Assembly (NCBI GenBank): GCA_024663395.1
Contig: JANFAH010000033.1
Span: 310,001 to 374,000, forward strand
Direction of reading: 5' to 3'
DNA length: 64,000 nt
Source of the DNA: Pisolithus tinctorius
Lineage: Eukaryota > Basidiomycota > Agaricomycetes > Boletales > Pisolithaceae
Shown: piece by piece, positions 42,760 to 52,881 of the stretch
How the letters are laid out: each line of letters starts with the position of its first letter
Numbering within the stretch: the first letter of the stretch is position 1
Made by a program: the position numbers and the translations under genes
Notes under the pieces: generated by a model
Database searches by the model: none
The model's input: only the letters and a program-made list of their open reading frames with translations
What the model was told of the DNA's origin: nothing

Positions 42760-43080
42760 GTGATTGAAGCCATGAGGGTGATTTCAGCAAAAATTCCACT
42801 TGCTGACCCAACTGGCAGAACCAGTCTAAGTAATGCAGGACTCAATGCCTCCAGCCTGTTGTTGCATGAGTACCTTGACATTCTCCCAAGAATTGAACCC
42901 ACCATGGATGAGTTTTCAATATATGTGTTTGACCCTCAGTGCCCAACAGTGAGCACAGGACCCAGCATGTCTGGCCTGTCACTGCATAAGTACATACCTT
43001 AAAATTCTCCCAAAGATCAAACCCACCATGGATGAGGTTTCAATATATGTGTTTGACCTTCAGTGTCCAACAGCAAAAAT
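42760..43080 (+). other. Decayed coding segment with internal duplication
   Basis: A plus frame reads ILPRIEPTMDEFSIYVFDPQC at about 42880-42945; a near copy reads MDEVSIYVFDLQCPT at about 43028-43070. The duplicated block is about 90 bp with a spacing of about 128 bp. Product not recognised. It ends at the LTR A3 boundary. Confidence 0.35.
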
Positions 43081-43098
43081 TCCACCTTCTGAGTCAGC

Positions 43099-43803
43099 TG
43101 TCATATCCATGACTCTCAGACTCAAGCCCAGTCCAGTCTGGACACCTAGCCCCTATCTCCAGTCAAGTCCAGTCCTAGTCCAGCCTAGAAAACACAACTC
43201 CAGTCCTAAATAACCCAACTCTGGCCTAAATAACTCAATTCCAGTGTTTTACCCCTATCTCTGGTCCACTCCAGCCTCCCAGCCTTGTGCTGCTCCACCC
43301 TGGTCCACCCAGGTCCATGTCTGGGTCACCTGGACATAAGAACATGCCAGACTCTCTGACGAAATCGAGCCCATTCACCCACTTCGGAGTTGTGGAGCAG
43401 CAGAGTACAGTGCTGAGACCCAAAATATGATAATTGCGGCTGACTAAAAGAATGTTATGAATTTCGGGGTGGAGTGACCTTGTAAACAAGGTGACTTAGT
43501 TTAGTCCCCTTTGCTGATCCTTGCTTACTGTATGAAACCTGTGTCCAACTCTGGTTATGCCAGTCACCTGGACTTTGACTATTAGTCTTGGTACAGCCTC
43601 TGTGGCTGTCCTCTCTTGCTAGTCATCTTTCTAATAGCTTATCAACAAGTCCAGCTTCATGTTAATCACTCTGGACTGGCCATGTGTATTTAACCCCTGT
43701 ACATACTTCATAGCACTCCAGTCAGAATATCAACTTAGTATTACCCTCAACTCTGTACTATGCTCTGAGTCTACTCTACAGCTAAGGCCAAGCCTTAAGC
43801 TAC
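43099..43803 (+). repeat. LTR family A copy 3, 3' truncated, with foreign insert
   Basis: Starts TGTCATATCCATGACTC and matches solo LTR A1 up to AAGCTAC at 43803 (about 10405 in A1); the last part is missing. At about 43338-43488 a 150-bp segment unrelated to other A copies is inserted. CpG of the LTR itself is nearly all lost. Confidence 0.82.
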
Positions 43804-44155
43804 ATATGTCCTTGACCCAGAAGGGGCTCTGTGTGGAGAAATATAGTGTGATAACAGAAAGAAAAAAAATGAAGCAACACTCAGCTCTTTTGGAGCCCCA
43901 GTCCACCCTGGGCATTTGAAGGCTTTCCTGGCTCTGTACTTTGACTTGAGAAATTCACCTTGTGCTCCAATAAACCTCCATCTATCTACTACATGGGTTT
44001 TCTAGTAGCTTGAACCTACATGAACACAGCCTGTGCTTAGTCAGCAATGTGGCTACTCATCACTAAGTTCTCAAGGGCATGAAAAAAAAAAAGAAAACCC
44101 AAAACAAAAGGTAAAAATGAAGAACATGCCCCCCCTTTCTTTTAGCCCTCCTGGA
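43804..44155. other. Unassigned stretch
   Basis: Contains A-rich patches (GAAAGAAAAAAAATG; AAAAAAAAAAAG) but no supported gene. It may be leader sequence of the gag fragment that follows or of another element. Confidence 0.25.
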
Positions 44156-44431
44156 TCACCAATCTCCTTTCCCTATCTTCCAGACCCCAGGAAACCAAAT
44201 TACCATAGGTGAAGACTTTGTCTTCCCTACAGCAAGAGCAGCATGTTGTGCCTCTGGGTCCATCTCACTGTCACTAAGGTCCAGGTCCCCCCAGTTCCTT
44301 TGGTCAGGTCCCTTTCCCTTGTGATATCCAGTGATTGGTGGCTCATTGCCTTCCATCATGGAACTGTTGAGGTTATTCCTCATCAGGGACAGCAATCTTC
44401 TTTGGATCCTGTCCCACTCATCCAGGGTCAA
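44156..44431 (-). pseudogene. Possible Gypsy gag N-terminal fragment
   Basis: About 90 codons: MTLDEWDRIQRRLLSLM, then WGDLDLSDSEMDPEAQHAAL. Acidic and helix-rich, like linker/N-terminal gag of fungal Gypsy elements, but no capsid or zinc knuckle is present. Flanked by untyped sequence. Confidence 0.35.
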
Positions 44432-44661
44432 TTGTCTTTTGGCCTTTCACATGATGTCTCTCTGATCAGATCTCAGCAAACTGTGAGCACATCACTTGCA
44501 TGATCATTTACACACAATTTCTGTCTGATCACCTTGCTCATCATCTACTTCTCTTGCAGGAAAGATGAAGTCACATTGGACATGAACAGGTAGGTTCTCA
44601 CTTACTTCATGAGTCAGTACCCAGACCCTAACAGTGTGAGCATTTCCAGCTTCCAGGGTTC

Positions 44662-44841
44662 ACTGGCAAGTTAACTCTCAAGCCAGGAGACCTTGATGAG
44701 ATGGGTCTCAATTCAGGGCATGTTGGCAAGGAGACTCTCAAGCCTGGCCAAGTAGGTGAGGTGTTTCTCAAGCCAAGGTATGTTGGTGAGTCCATTCTCA
44801 AGCCTGGATCCACTGGTGAGCTAACTCTCAAGCCAGGGACA
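44662..44841 (+). repeat. 30-bp tandem repeat, 6 units, in-frame
   Basis: Exactly 180 bp in six units with core GGTGAG...CTCTCAAGCCTGG. The plus frame encodes ten-residue repeats such as VGKETLKPGQ, VGEVFLKPRY and TGELTLKPGT; the minus frame is also open. Retained periodicity in frame suggests it was once a coding repeat. Confidence 0.85.
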
Positions 44842-44898
44842 ATAATGGCCACTTCTTTGGGCATTGGGCTTGGATCCCTCAAGCCTGTTCTTACCATG

Positions 44899-45591
44899 TG
44901 TCAAGTTCAGGCCTACTCCAACCAACTCTGACACTAGACAAGGTCTGGGGAGAGGTATGGAAGCAAGTCCAACACAGAAGGAAGGAACTCCAACTAGCAG
45001 AGGATTGGCAAGAACAAAGTCTGCTGAGACAGAGGTGGAGCAGAGTGAGGGTGTTGGGTTTAGCTTGTGCACTACCCCCTTGCATGATCTCAGCCCTCAT
45101 ATTTCAGAGGTAGAGAACAGGCAGACAGACAGAAGATGGAGAGAGAGGGAATAGGAACTAAGTTGATATTCATACTGAAGAACAGCAGAGTATGATACAT
45201 GCTTTTATACTGCTACAGAGGTACAGTAATTGGAATTGGAACTGACATACAGAGACTCATAAGATTTCAAGTAAAACTTTCTAGACAATGAATGAAGGGA
45301 AGACAGAGAACATACAATGGGTAACATAGAACAACCAAAAAAGGAAACAGTCCAGGCACTGGACCATGTGGTGTGCACACTGTCAAGGAGAAGTCCAAAA
45401 GGAGGTCACATGACCCCTCAGAGAATGGGCCACATGGTCCAATGGTAGGCCAGTACAAGTCCAACAGCAGTTGGAGTGGAGAAGGTTTGTGAATGACAAA
45501 GGACAGGTGGAGTTGGTGCAGAGTGAGTGAATGACCAGTGGAGAAGGGTGAAGAGTGAGTGAGGACTTAGGATAAATGCATGGTTGTGACA
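44899..45591 (-). repeat. 3' LTR of Gypsy D (gyp1 family)
   Basis: In element sense starts TGTCACAACCATGC and ends GAACTTGACA; 693 bp, CpG-depleted. A purine tract (sense TAAGGGGGGGGCAC) adjoins at 45592-45606. This marks it as the 3' LTR of the minus-strand element to its right. Confidence 0.88.
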
Positions 45592-45783
45592 GTGCCCCCC
45601 CCTTAGGGCCTGAACCCCTGAAGGCTGCTTGTTTGGAACAAGATCAACACAAGTTGATCATTTGAAATTGTTTTGATGCCTTGAGGACAATGGTTTAGCT
45701 GCAGCAGAGCTCCATTGGAGTTTGAAGAACCACATAAAAAACATGTGTTAGGGTACTGAACCTTTGTCCCTCCCACCATCATC

Positions 45784-46908
45784 ATGTCCTCCCAGCAGCA
45801 GAGCAGAACCCCCCAGCAAACCCCAGGGCACTCCCACAACTACTCCCAGGTTGTGGATGAGTCCTTAGTCATCCTCACCAATGACTTGACCAACACTGAG
45901 ATGGAGAAGACCACAGAGAAGGCCTGCCAATGGGAGGAGGCAGAGTGGAGGGAGAGAGAGCACAAGGTGGAGTGCAAGGCCAAGTGGGAGGAGGCCAAAC
46001 AATGCAAGGTGGAGGAGGCATGGTTGGAAGCAGAATGGAGGCAACAGGAGGAGGAGTCTCAAAGGAAGAAAGTGGCAGAGGAAGAAGAGGTGCAGAAGAA
46101 ACAGGTGGTGAACATGAAGGTAAGTGGCAGAGTATTGTGAGTTAGGCAGAGCTGACTCATCTTTTCATTTTTATTTCTATTTTACTTTATTCTGGTGGTC
46201 ACTGCAACCAGGAGGCCCCCATGCACTCACTGTATAGCAAGTAAAATGGCAGGGCAGGGCAAGACCAGGGCCTGCATGCCCTGCCACAACAAGCAGAAAA
46301 CATGTAGCTGGATGCAGGAGGAGGCAGTGGCAGGGCCATCATGGAAAAGAGCAGGGACAGGAAGCTCCTGAGGGGAGAAAAAGAAAAGGCCACAAGGGAA
46401 GGGGAAGGTGAGGGCAATGGAGATGGATGAGGCAGATGATGAGTGGGAGGCAGGTGGAGAGGAGGATGAGCCAGCAATCCCACATGAGGGCCCTTCAGGG
46501 GCAGAGGTCCCTATGTGGTGGGTGGAGTGGGAGTGGAAGAAGCTGCAGGCCATGGAGAGGCAGGCTGAAGTGCATGAGATCCCTGCACTGGCCTTTGAGA
46601 GGATGGGAGAGGCAGCAGAGCAGATGGCAGATGCCACAGAGCAGATAGCCAAGGAGTGGGGGCTGTACCACACATGGGTGGAGTGGGCAGAGATGAGGAG
46701 GAGGGAGGATGCATGTGAGGCCAGGGTGGCCAAGTTTGAGTGCACAGGAGGAGGATGGAAGAGGTCACAGTTGGAGGTGGCAGAGGAAAAGTATGAGGAG
46801 GTGGATGAAGGTGCAGAGGGGGATAACAAGGAAGAAGAGGAGGTCAGAGAAGTGCAGGGAGGCAGAGAAGGACAGGAGGGTGGCAGAGAACAGGTGATGG
46901 AGGAGTAG
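45784..46908 (+). pseudogene. Antisense cysteine-cluster/coiled-coil gene of Gypsy D
   Basis: Plus-strand gene antisense to D pol. First exon from ATG 45784 (MSSQQQSRTPQQ) has a Glu/Lys/Trp-rich helix to a GTAAGT donor at 46119/46120. A cysteine region follows near 46222-46300: CTHC, then CMPCHNKQKTC (CX2CX6C); the expected third Cys is not seen. The last open block (46408-46908) is very acidic, with EDEPAIPHEGPSG and AEVPMWWVEWEWK. The acceptor and exon phases could not be fixed and one TGA lies near 46368. Same position and architecture as the genes in elements C and F, but a different subfamily. Confidence 0.6.
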
Positions 46909-47088
46909 AGTAGTGTTTTTTTTGTCTTTTGTTTTTAGTTTGTATTTTTTGTACTACTACAAAATAGACTTGTGATTTACTTTAATTCTGAGAAGTGAGG
47001 TGAACAGGTGGAGAAAGTTCTGAGGTACTTAAGGGAGTTCAGAAAGGGGTGGAGTTGGCCTGTGGAGGAAGGTTACATGGGCAGAGCA

Positions 47089-47733
47089 CTATGGTGGAGG
47101 TTGGTATGGGCCAGGTTTATGTAGATAGCATTCATGGAAGGCAGAGATGATGTTGGAAGCATGATCTAGCTCAGTTGTGAGCAACCAAGAGGTTTCTTCA
47201 TCAGTGTTCTCATAGCCAGCCCAGCAGACCAGGTACAAGAGTTGGCAGTGGCAGTGGCAGTGGTCCACCTTAGAGTCAAGTATCTCCAACACTTTGTACT
47301 CAAGGTCACCATTGACATCAACTGGCAGAGGTGGAGGTTGTTGTTGGTTTGGGAAGGGGTTAGGGGAAGGGGTTAGCCACTGTGGTTTCCAGTTGTGAGA
47401 CATGGAAGACTGGATGGATTGAGCACATAGAGTCAGGGAGCTAAAGGGTGACAAAGTGTGTACCTGGCCTGGCCAAGATGGTGAATGGACCTAAGTACTT
47501 TTTGGAGAGTTTTTCTGAGGGATGAGTGGAGCAGAAGTACTTGGCTTTGACATAGGCCTGTTCTCCAACCTTGAACTCAGGCAGAGGTATGCATTTGGCA
47601 TCTGCTGGACCTTGATAGCACTGCTGGGTGATGGACATTTCAGAGTGGAGGAAGTCATAGAGGGTGGAGAGCTTGACAACATAGTCATGAGCCTGTGGAG
47701 AGGTGAAGTCCTGGTCAGGATGTTACCACCTGT
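47089..47733 (-). pseudogene. Gypsy D pol C-terminus with chromodomain
   Basis: Reading 47733 down. SITQQCYQGPADAKCIPLPEFKVGEQAYVKAKYF is the integrase C-terminal region, then KYLGPFTILARPG. After a frame change come KVLEILDSKVDH and LLYLVCWAGYENTDEETSW, a chromodomain. The rest of pol is lost at 47733. Confidence 0.8.
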
Positions 47734-48105
47734 CCAGCCTTCTTTCCATTTCTGGTCACATGACACTTACATCATCATGTGCTTCGCATTCCAGATCATC
47801 ATGCTGGTCATCATCATTGTCTGGGCCAGGCTCTGGATCTCAGAGCATCCATTTGGAGGAAGGTTGGAAGGACTGTGTGCTGCTGTGCCTTTATTGCTGT
47901 CTTGTACATTTCCCTTGTCCCATTTCTCATTTATCCTTGTACAGTATGTTTGATATGTTTCACCTGTCCATCATTCCACTGCCCCCTTGCTGCACTTTGA
48001 TTGCATAGCCAGTTTGGGCCTTGCTGACTCCTACTGAGTCATTTCTATTTCATTGCTTACTGTCCACAGCAATCTACTATTTACAGGTTTATTGTACACC
48101 CTCCT
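47734..48105. other. Unassigned stretch between Gypsy D and F
   Basis: A short plus frame (47779-48000) is hydrophobic (IIMLVIIIVWARLW) but has no recognised family and overlaps other open frames. No repeat found elsewhere in the window. CTCCT (48101-48105) directly precedes the LTR of element F. Confidence 0.25.
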
Positions 48106-48614
48106 TGTCAAGTTTGGGTTGTCTGGGTTGAGGCCAGACCAGAGACTGAAGCAGGTGCAAAGCCAAGGGGTTGGGATCAGGAGGGAAGTCGAAGATACAG
48201 AGGGGTGGACTGATTGGACTTAGTGACTGAGATTACAGCACTATTCCCTTGCATGGGTCTCAGTCCAAGTCTGAGGCCAAGACAGGATTATCAGAGTAAC
48301 TTTGTTGATTTCAGACTGCAGACTACAGGCCAAGTATCTATGAGTTTATATACTAGAGACAACTATAGTATGGAGACCAGTAATGCCAGTCTTGCAAAGA
48401 TTGCTAAGATGATTGGTAAGACAAGTATTAGTAAGGTATGACAAAGATGATGGAGACTGGGGACAAGACCAGGCAGGGCTTAATTGAAGTGACACACACT
48501 GCAAAGCAGTGTTCACCACACTAGACTAACTGGAGATATGGGATTGGCAAGGCCAAGGCCAGACTGAATGAATATGAGGCTGAGTCCAGCCAGGGTCAAG
48601 ACACAACTATGACA
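48106..48614 (-). repeat. 3' LTR of Gypsy F (family B)
   Basis: Left edge TGTCAAGTTTGGG, right edge CAACTATGACA, 509 bp in reverse orientation. The polypurine tract GTATCCCCCTCTTAGG (antisense) follows, as in element C. CpG is depleted. Confidence 0.9.
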
Positions 48615-48751
48615 GTATCCCCCTCTTAGGGGTCGAACCCATGAGACCCCTGCAAGAGTGGTAGGCTGAGTCCAAAACTGGCTGAGTTCAAAAAATTGAT
48701 ACTTGTGGCCCACTAAGCCTTTTGTATCTTTCCTTTGTATCTTAACCATCA

Positions 48752-49779
48752 TGTCCGCCTTGAGACTGATCACCACAACTGACCACAATGATGAAGGTTG
48801 GGCCTTGATTGACTGGACCCAGGTGTCAGACAATGCTATCAAGTATGACACTGACAATGAAGAGGAGACAATGAGGGCCAAGGTGAAGGAGAGGAAGAGA
48901 TGAAAGGCAGTTGAACAAGCCTGGCAGGAAGAACAGGCTTGGCTTGAGGCTGAGAGGGTGGAGAGGGAGAGAGCTGAGGCCAAGAGGGCAGAGTGGGAGA
49001 GGGCTGAGGCCAAGAGAGCAGAGAGGGAGGCCGAGGAGAAGAAGGCATGCAAAGAGGAGGAGAGATGGGAGGCCAAGTGCAAGTGCAAGGGTGATGAGGC
49101 CAGCACTGGGGGTGCTAGTGGTGAGGCCAGGGGTGAAGTGAAGAGGGTGGTAATGGACCCCAGGTGAGTATTTTTTTGACCTGGTGTGTGTTTTTCCTCT
49201 AAACTCCTTTTTAGTTGTACTCACTGTGCCCAGGCCAAAGTCATCTGTGAGTTTCTTGTGGACAGCAACAAGAAGAGGGTTGCCTGTGTGTGCTGCAATC
49301 AGTCACAGGGCAAGTGCCAGTGGCCCAGGGATGGTAAGGATGCTGAGGCTGGTCCTAAGGCCAAGGTCGACAAAGGGAAGAAGCAGAAGGCCAATGACGA
49401 GATGCCTGAGCCCAGGCTGAGCCAGAAGAAGTGGGTGAAGTCAAAACTGATCGAGGTGCTGGAGATCAACAAGCCTGAGGCTGGTGGGAGCAGGGCTAGG
49501 AAGGCCATGGCAGGGGGGCTCTCAGGCTTGGAAGACAAGCTTGAATGGCTTATTGACATCACAGGGCTCATTGCCAACAACTTGGTGGGCCTTTTTGAGC
49601 TTCAAGAGGCTGTGGTCGAGAACTCAGGCTGCATTGCCAATGTGCTTGAGGCCATAATCGACGAGTCTTATGGCTTTGGGGTGGCAGTCACCCCCTTGGA
49701 CTTGGGCTCATCCAAGCTTGACTTGGATGAGCTGTGTGAGGAAGTGGGGTGGCTGCAGGCCAAGGGTGAGGAAAAGTAG
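48752..49779 (+). pseudogene. Antisense zinc-cluster/coiled-coil gene of Gypsy F
   Basis: Two exons: 48752-49163 and 49215-49779, with a 51-bp intron GTGAGT...TTTTAG at 49164-49214. N-terminus MSALRLITTTDH, acidic segment, long Glu/Ala/Arg helix. Then the cluster CTHCAQAKVIC, 12 residues, CVCCNQSQGKC, the exact Zn2Cys6 spacing CX2CX6C-X12-CX2CX6C, followed by Trp. C-terminal leucine-rich GLSGLEDKLEWLIDITGLIA. One TGA at 48901-48903, where the C copy has Arg. The C copy is broken at a different codon, so the common ancestor was intact. Gene, intron and position are conserved between two elements of different age. Confidence 0.75.
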
Positions 49780-49996
49780 GCCAAGGGGGGAGATGAAAGC
49801 ATGGCCAAAGCTGAGTAGTCATCATAGCATAGTGCCCTTGTTACCCTTCTATGCAAATGTGATGTGTCCAGTGTCCAGTGTTCTACAGTAAAGTAAGAGA
49901 AACAAGAAGGGGAAAACAAGGTAAGTAAGAGATCAAAAGAAAAACTAGATACTGATAGAAAACAGAAAAGAAGTTGAGGCTGGTCGAGACTGGTCC

Positions 49997-50703
49997 TCAT
50001 TGGTATGGGCTGGGTTTACTGGGGTAGCAGGAATGGAACTCTTGTATGAGTTCAGAAGCATTGTCTAGCTCTGTAGTGAGTACCCAGGTAGTTTCTTCAT
50101 CAGTCCCTTTGTAGCTGGTCCACCAGACTAGGTACTGAAGCCAACACCAGTGACACCAATCAACCTTGGAGTCGAGGATTTCTGCTACCTCAAACTCTAG
50201 TTCACCATCAACTTCAACTGGTGGGGGTGGTGGTTGAGTCCAGTTTGGGATGGTATTAGGGATGGCTGGCTCAAGTTGGGAAACATGAAAGACAGGGTGG
50301 GCTGTGCACATTGAGTCTGGCAGGCACAGTGTGAGCGAGTGAGTACCAGCCTGAGCTATGACTGGGCACAGTCCAAGGTTCTTCTCCAAGAGCTTCTTGG
50401 AAGGCTGAGTTGACCAGAAGTATTTGGCTTTGACATATACTTGGTCACTGACCTTGAAGTCTGGGGCCAGCATGTGTTTAGCATTGGCTGGTCCTTGATA
50501 GTGCTGTTGTGCAAGGGTCATTTCCTCATGTAGGTACTGGTGCAGTGAATCCAAGTCAACTGCATAATCATGAGCCCAAGTGGAAGTAAGGTAACACTCT
50601 GGGTATACTGAGATGTTAGGGTGGTAGCCCTTATTAGCAAAGAATGGTGAGACACCAGTAGTAGCACTAGGGGCATTATTGTAAGCAAACTTGGCCAGGG
50701 GTA
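49997..50703 (-). pseudogene. Gypsy F pol C-terminus with chromodomain
   Basis: Open from 50703 down to 49997 without stops. FANKGYHPNISVYPE, YQGPANAKHMLAPDFKVSDQ and FHVSQLEPAIPN are the integrase tail; EFEVAEILDSKVD and LQYLVWWTSYKGTDEETTW are a chromodomain. Very similar to element C (20098-20799). The 5' remainder is missing: at 50704 a Tc1-type element begins, and beyond that element lies unrelated LTR sequence. Confidence 0.85.
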
Positions 50704-52692
50704 CAGTGGCTCAAAAAAGTGTCCCAATGTTGGGTGAATTTGGAAAGAGTTGAGATTTATGTCATAACTGTGCGTTCGTCATAGGTCTTTGCTCACTCCG
50801 CAACCTTTTCCGCTGGTCATCCGCTCACTCCGCACCAACTCCACCCAACTTCTGTTGGTTGCGAACCATCTCCGCTCTGACTGTTGTCGGACTTGTGTTG
50901 CTCTCCTACCGGACCGAGCGGTCCGTTCTCTGAGGGGTCATGTGACTACCTTCGCAGTCAGGTACTCCGCAGCGCGCTCACCGCATGGCCCAGTGCCTGG
51001 ACTGCTTCCTTTTCTGGATGTTCTGTGTTACCTGTTCGTATGTCCTCCGTCTACCCTTCATTCGTCATCCAGGAAATTTTACTTGAAAACTTATGAGTCT
51101 CCATATGTCAGTTCCGATTCCGGTTACTGTACCTCCGTAGCAGTATAAAAACATGTACTGTAATCCGCTGTTCCTTAGTACGAATATCAACTTAGTTCCT
51201 ACTCCCTCCGATTCCGTCTTCTGTCTGTCGGAGTTATCTCCGACTCTCCGTCTGTACTCTCCCTCTGAAATACAAGGGCTGAGATCGTGCAAGGGGGTAG
51301 CGCACGAGCTAAACCCGACACCCTCACTCCGCTCCGCCTTTGTCTCGGCGGTCTTCATTCCTGCCGACACTCCGCTAGTCAGAGTTCTGTTCTTCTGTGT
51401 CAGACTTGCTTCCGAACCCCTCTCTAGACCTTATATAGCGTCGGTGTTGGTCGGAGTAGGCCCGGACTTGACAATTTATGAGAGAGCCAATAGGAATTAG
51501 TTCAAACTTCTGCAGGATGAAAAATAGTACTAACCATTTCATTGACAACAAGGGCTCAGGGGAGCTCTACTGTGGTCAGGGTCATCAAAGAGTTCCAGCT
51601 AGATTAAGGAAAACCTCAAACTAGGACATCCTTACCAACCTTCTTCTCCTGGCAGAGGAGAATAGTCTCTAGTATGACCTCTGGAAGAGCTGACAATGCT
51701 GTCCAGGCTGCCCATATAATGTGTGTGGCTGTTCCCTCTCCTGTCACTTTCCAAACTGTTTGCAGTGTGCTCAATTCTGCATCCCTGAAGGCTGTAGTCA
51801 AGCAGGAGACTTATCCTGCAAACACTTCCCTACCATTTTCCACACAAATTTCCTTACATCTGGTCCAATACTATTGATCTTGGGCTCAACTGACCAGATG
51901 ACCCTGGTGCAGTCATCCACTGTCCTGATTTGGTGCTTAAGAGCAAAGGCAAGTCACTGTTGTGTATGCTTGCAAGACAAGAGTGGCATCTCCTGCTTGA
52001 CTACAGCCTTCAGGGATGCAGAATTGAGCACACTGCAAACAGTTTGGAAAGTGACAGGAGAGGGAACAGCCACACACATTATATGGGCAGCCTGGACAGC
52101 ATTTTCAGCTCTTCCAGAGGTCATACTAGAGACTATTCTCCTCTGCCAGGAGAAGAAGGTTGGTAAGGATGTCCTAGTTTGAGGTTTTCCTTAATCTAGC
52201 TGGAACTCTTTGATGACCCTGACCACAGTAGAGCTCCCCTGACCAGTTGTAGAGGAGATTTGAAGAGCAGAAAGGCCAGATTCAGAAAGAAGGTGGATAT
52301 TTGCTCTAGCAGAGGCAAAAATGCATTTCATGGTGAAGTAGGGTTAGCTGAGTGGGACCCAAGCCATTTTTATGGCTCAGGATTATGTACATTACATAAT
52401 CAGTCAGGGTTGAAGCAAAAAATCACTCAGAAGTTGTCAAATCTTTATGTTATTTACTAAATAATGACTGGCAAGATCATGCTCCAAAAAGTGTCCCAAT
52501 GACATGTCATCTTAAAATGGTTATATCTTGGTGGCATGTCAACCAAATTACATAAGAAAGCCCTTGTTGTCAACATAACGGTTAGTACTATTTTTCGTCC
52601 TGCAGGAGTTTGAACTAATTCCTATTGGCTCTCTCATAAATCTCAACTCTTTCCACAATCACCCAACATTGGGACACTTTTTTGAGCCACTG
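50704..52692. mobile_element. Palindromic Tc1-like fold-back element with inner solo LTR
   Basis: Ends CAGTGGCTCAAAAAAG / TTTTTTGAGCCACTG with TA on each side (50702-50703, 52693-52694). Arms 51556-51811 and 51986-52240 are nearly identical inverted copies around a 174-bp loop; the left arm lacks about 400 bp present in the right. Each arm carries the HTH-coding part of a Tc1-type transposase (right arm frame 52260-52460, RKARFRKKVDICSS); no DDE catalytic domain. The two flanks belong to different elements (Gypsy F pol on the left, LTR B on the right). Confidence 0.85.
50760..51473 (+). repeat. Solo gyp1 LTR (714 bp, TSD ATTTA)
   Basis: TGTCATAACTGTGCG...CCCGGACTTGACA, perfect ATTTA at 50755-50759 and 51474-51478. 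CpG-rich, the youngest looking LTR in the window. It is inserted in the left end of the Tc1 fold-back; the empty site is GAGATTTATGAGAG at about 25750. It shows TATA (AGTATAAAAACATG) near 51142 and AGTACGAATAT at 51178-51188. Confidence 0.95.
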
Positions 52693-52881
52693 TAACCCCA
52701 TCTCAGCCTCAGACTCAGACTGAGACCCACACAAGGGAATAGCGCTGTACTCTCAGTCGCTAAGTCCAATCAGTCCAACCATCTGTATCTTCGACTCCCC
52801 TCCTGATCCCGACCCCTCGGCCTCATGCCCACTTCAGTCTCTGGTCTGGCCTCAACCCAGACAAACCACGAACTTGACAGT
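52693..52881 (+). repeat. LTR family B fragment (3' end)
   Basis: Matches the last 190 bp of family B LTRs from TAACCCC (near 22548 in element C) to ACTTGACA. The Tc1 element starts at the TA inside it. It is followed directly by Copia H RT, in which this LTR had inserted. Confidence 0.85.

Noticed and set aside
46227..46829. Minus-strand Ser-rich frame opposite the Gypsy D antisense gene
   Set aside because: Mirror of the Glu/Ala-rich plus frame; the cysteine cluster and intron donor are on the plus strand.
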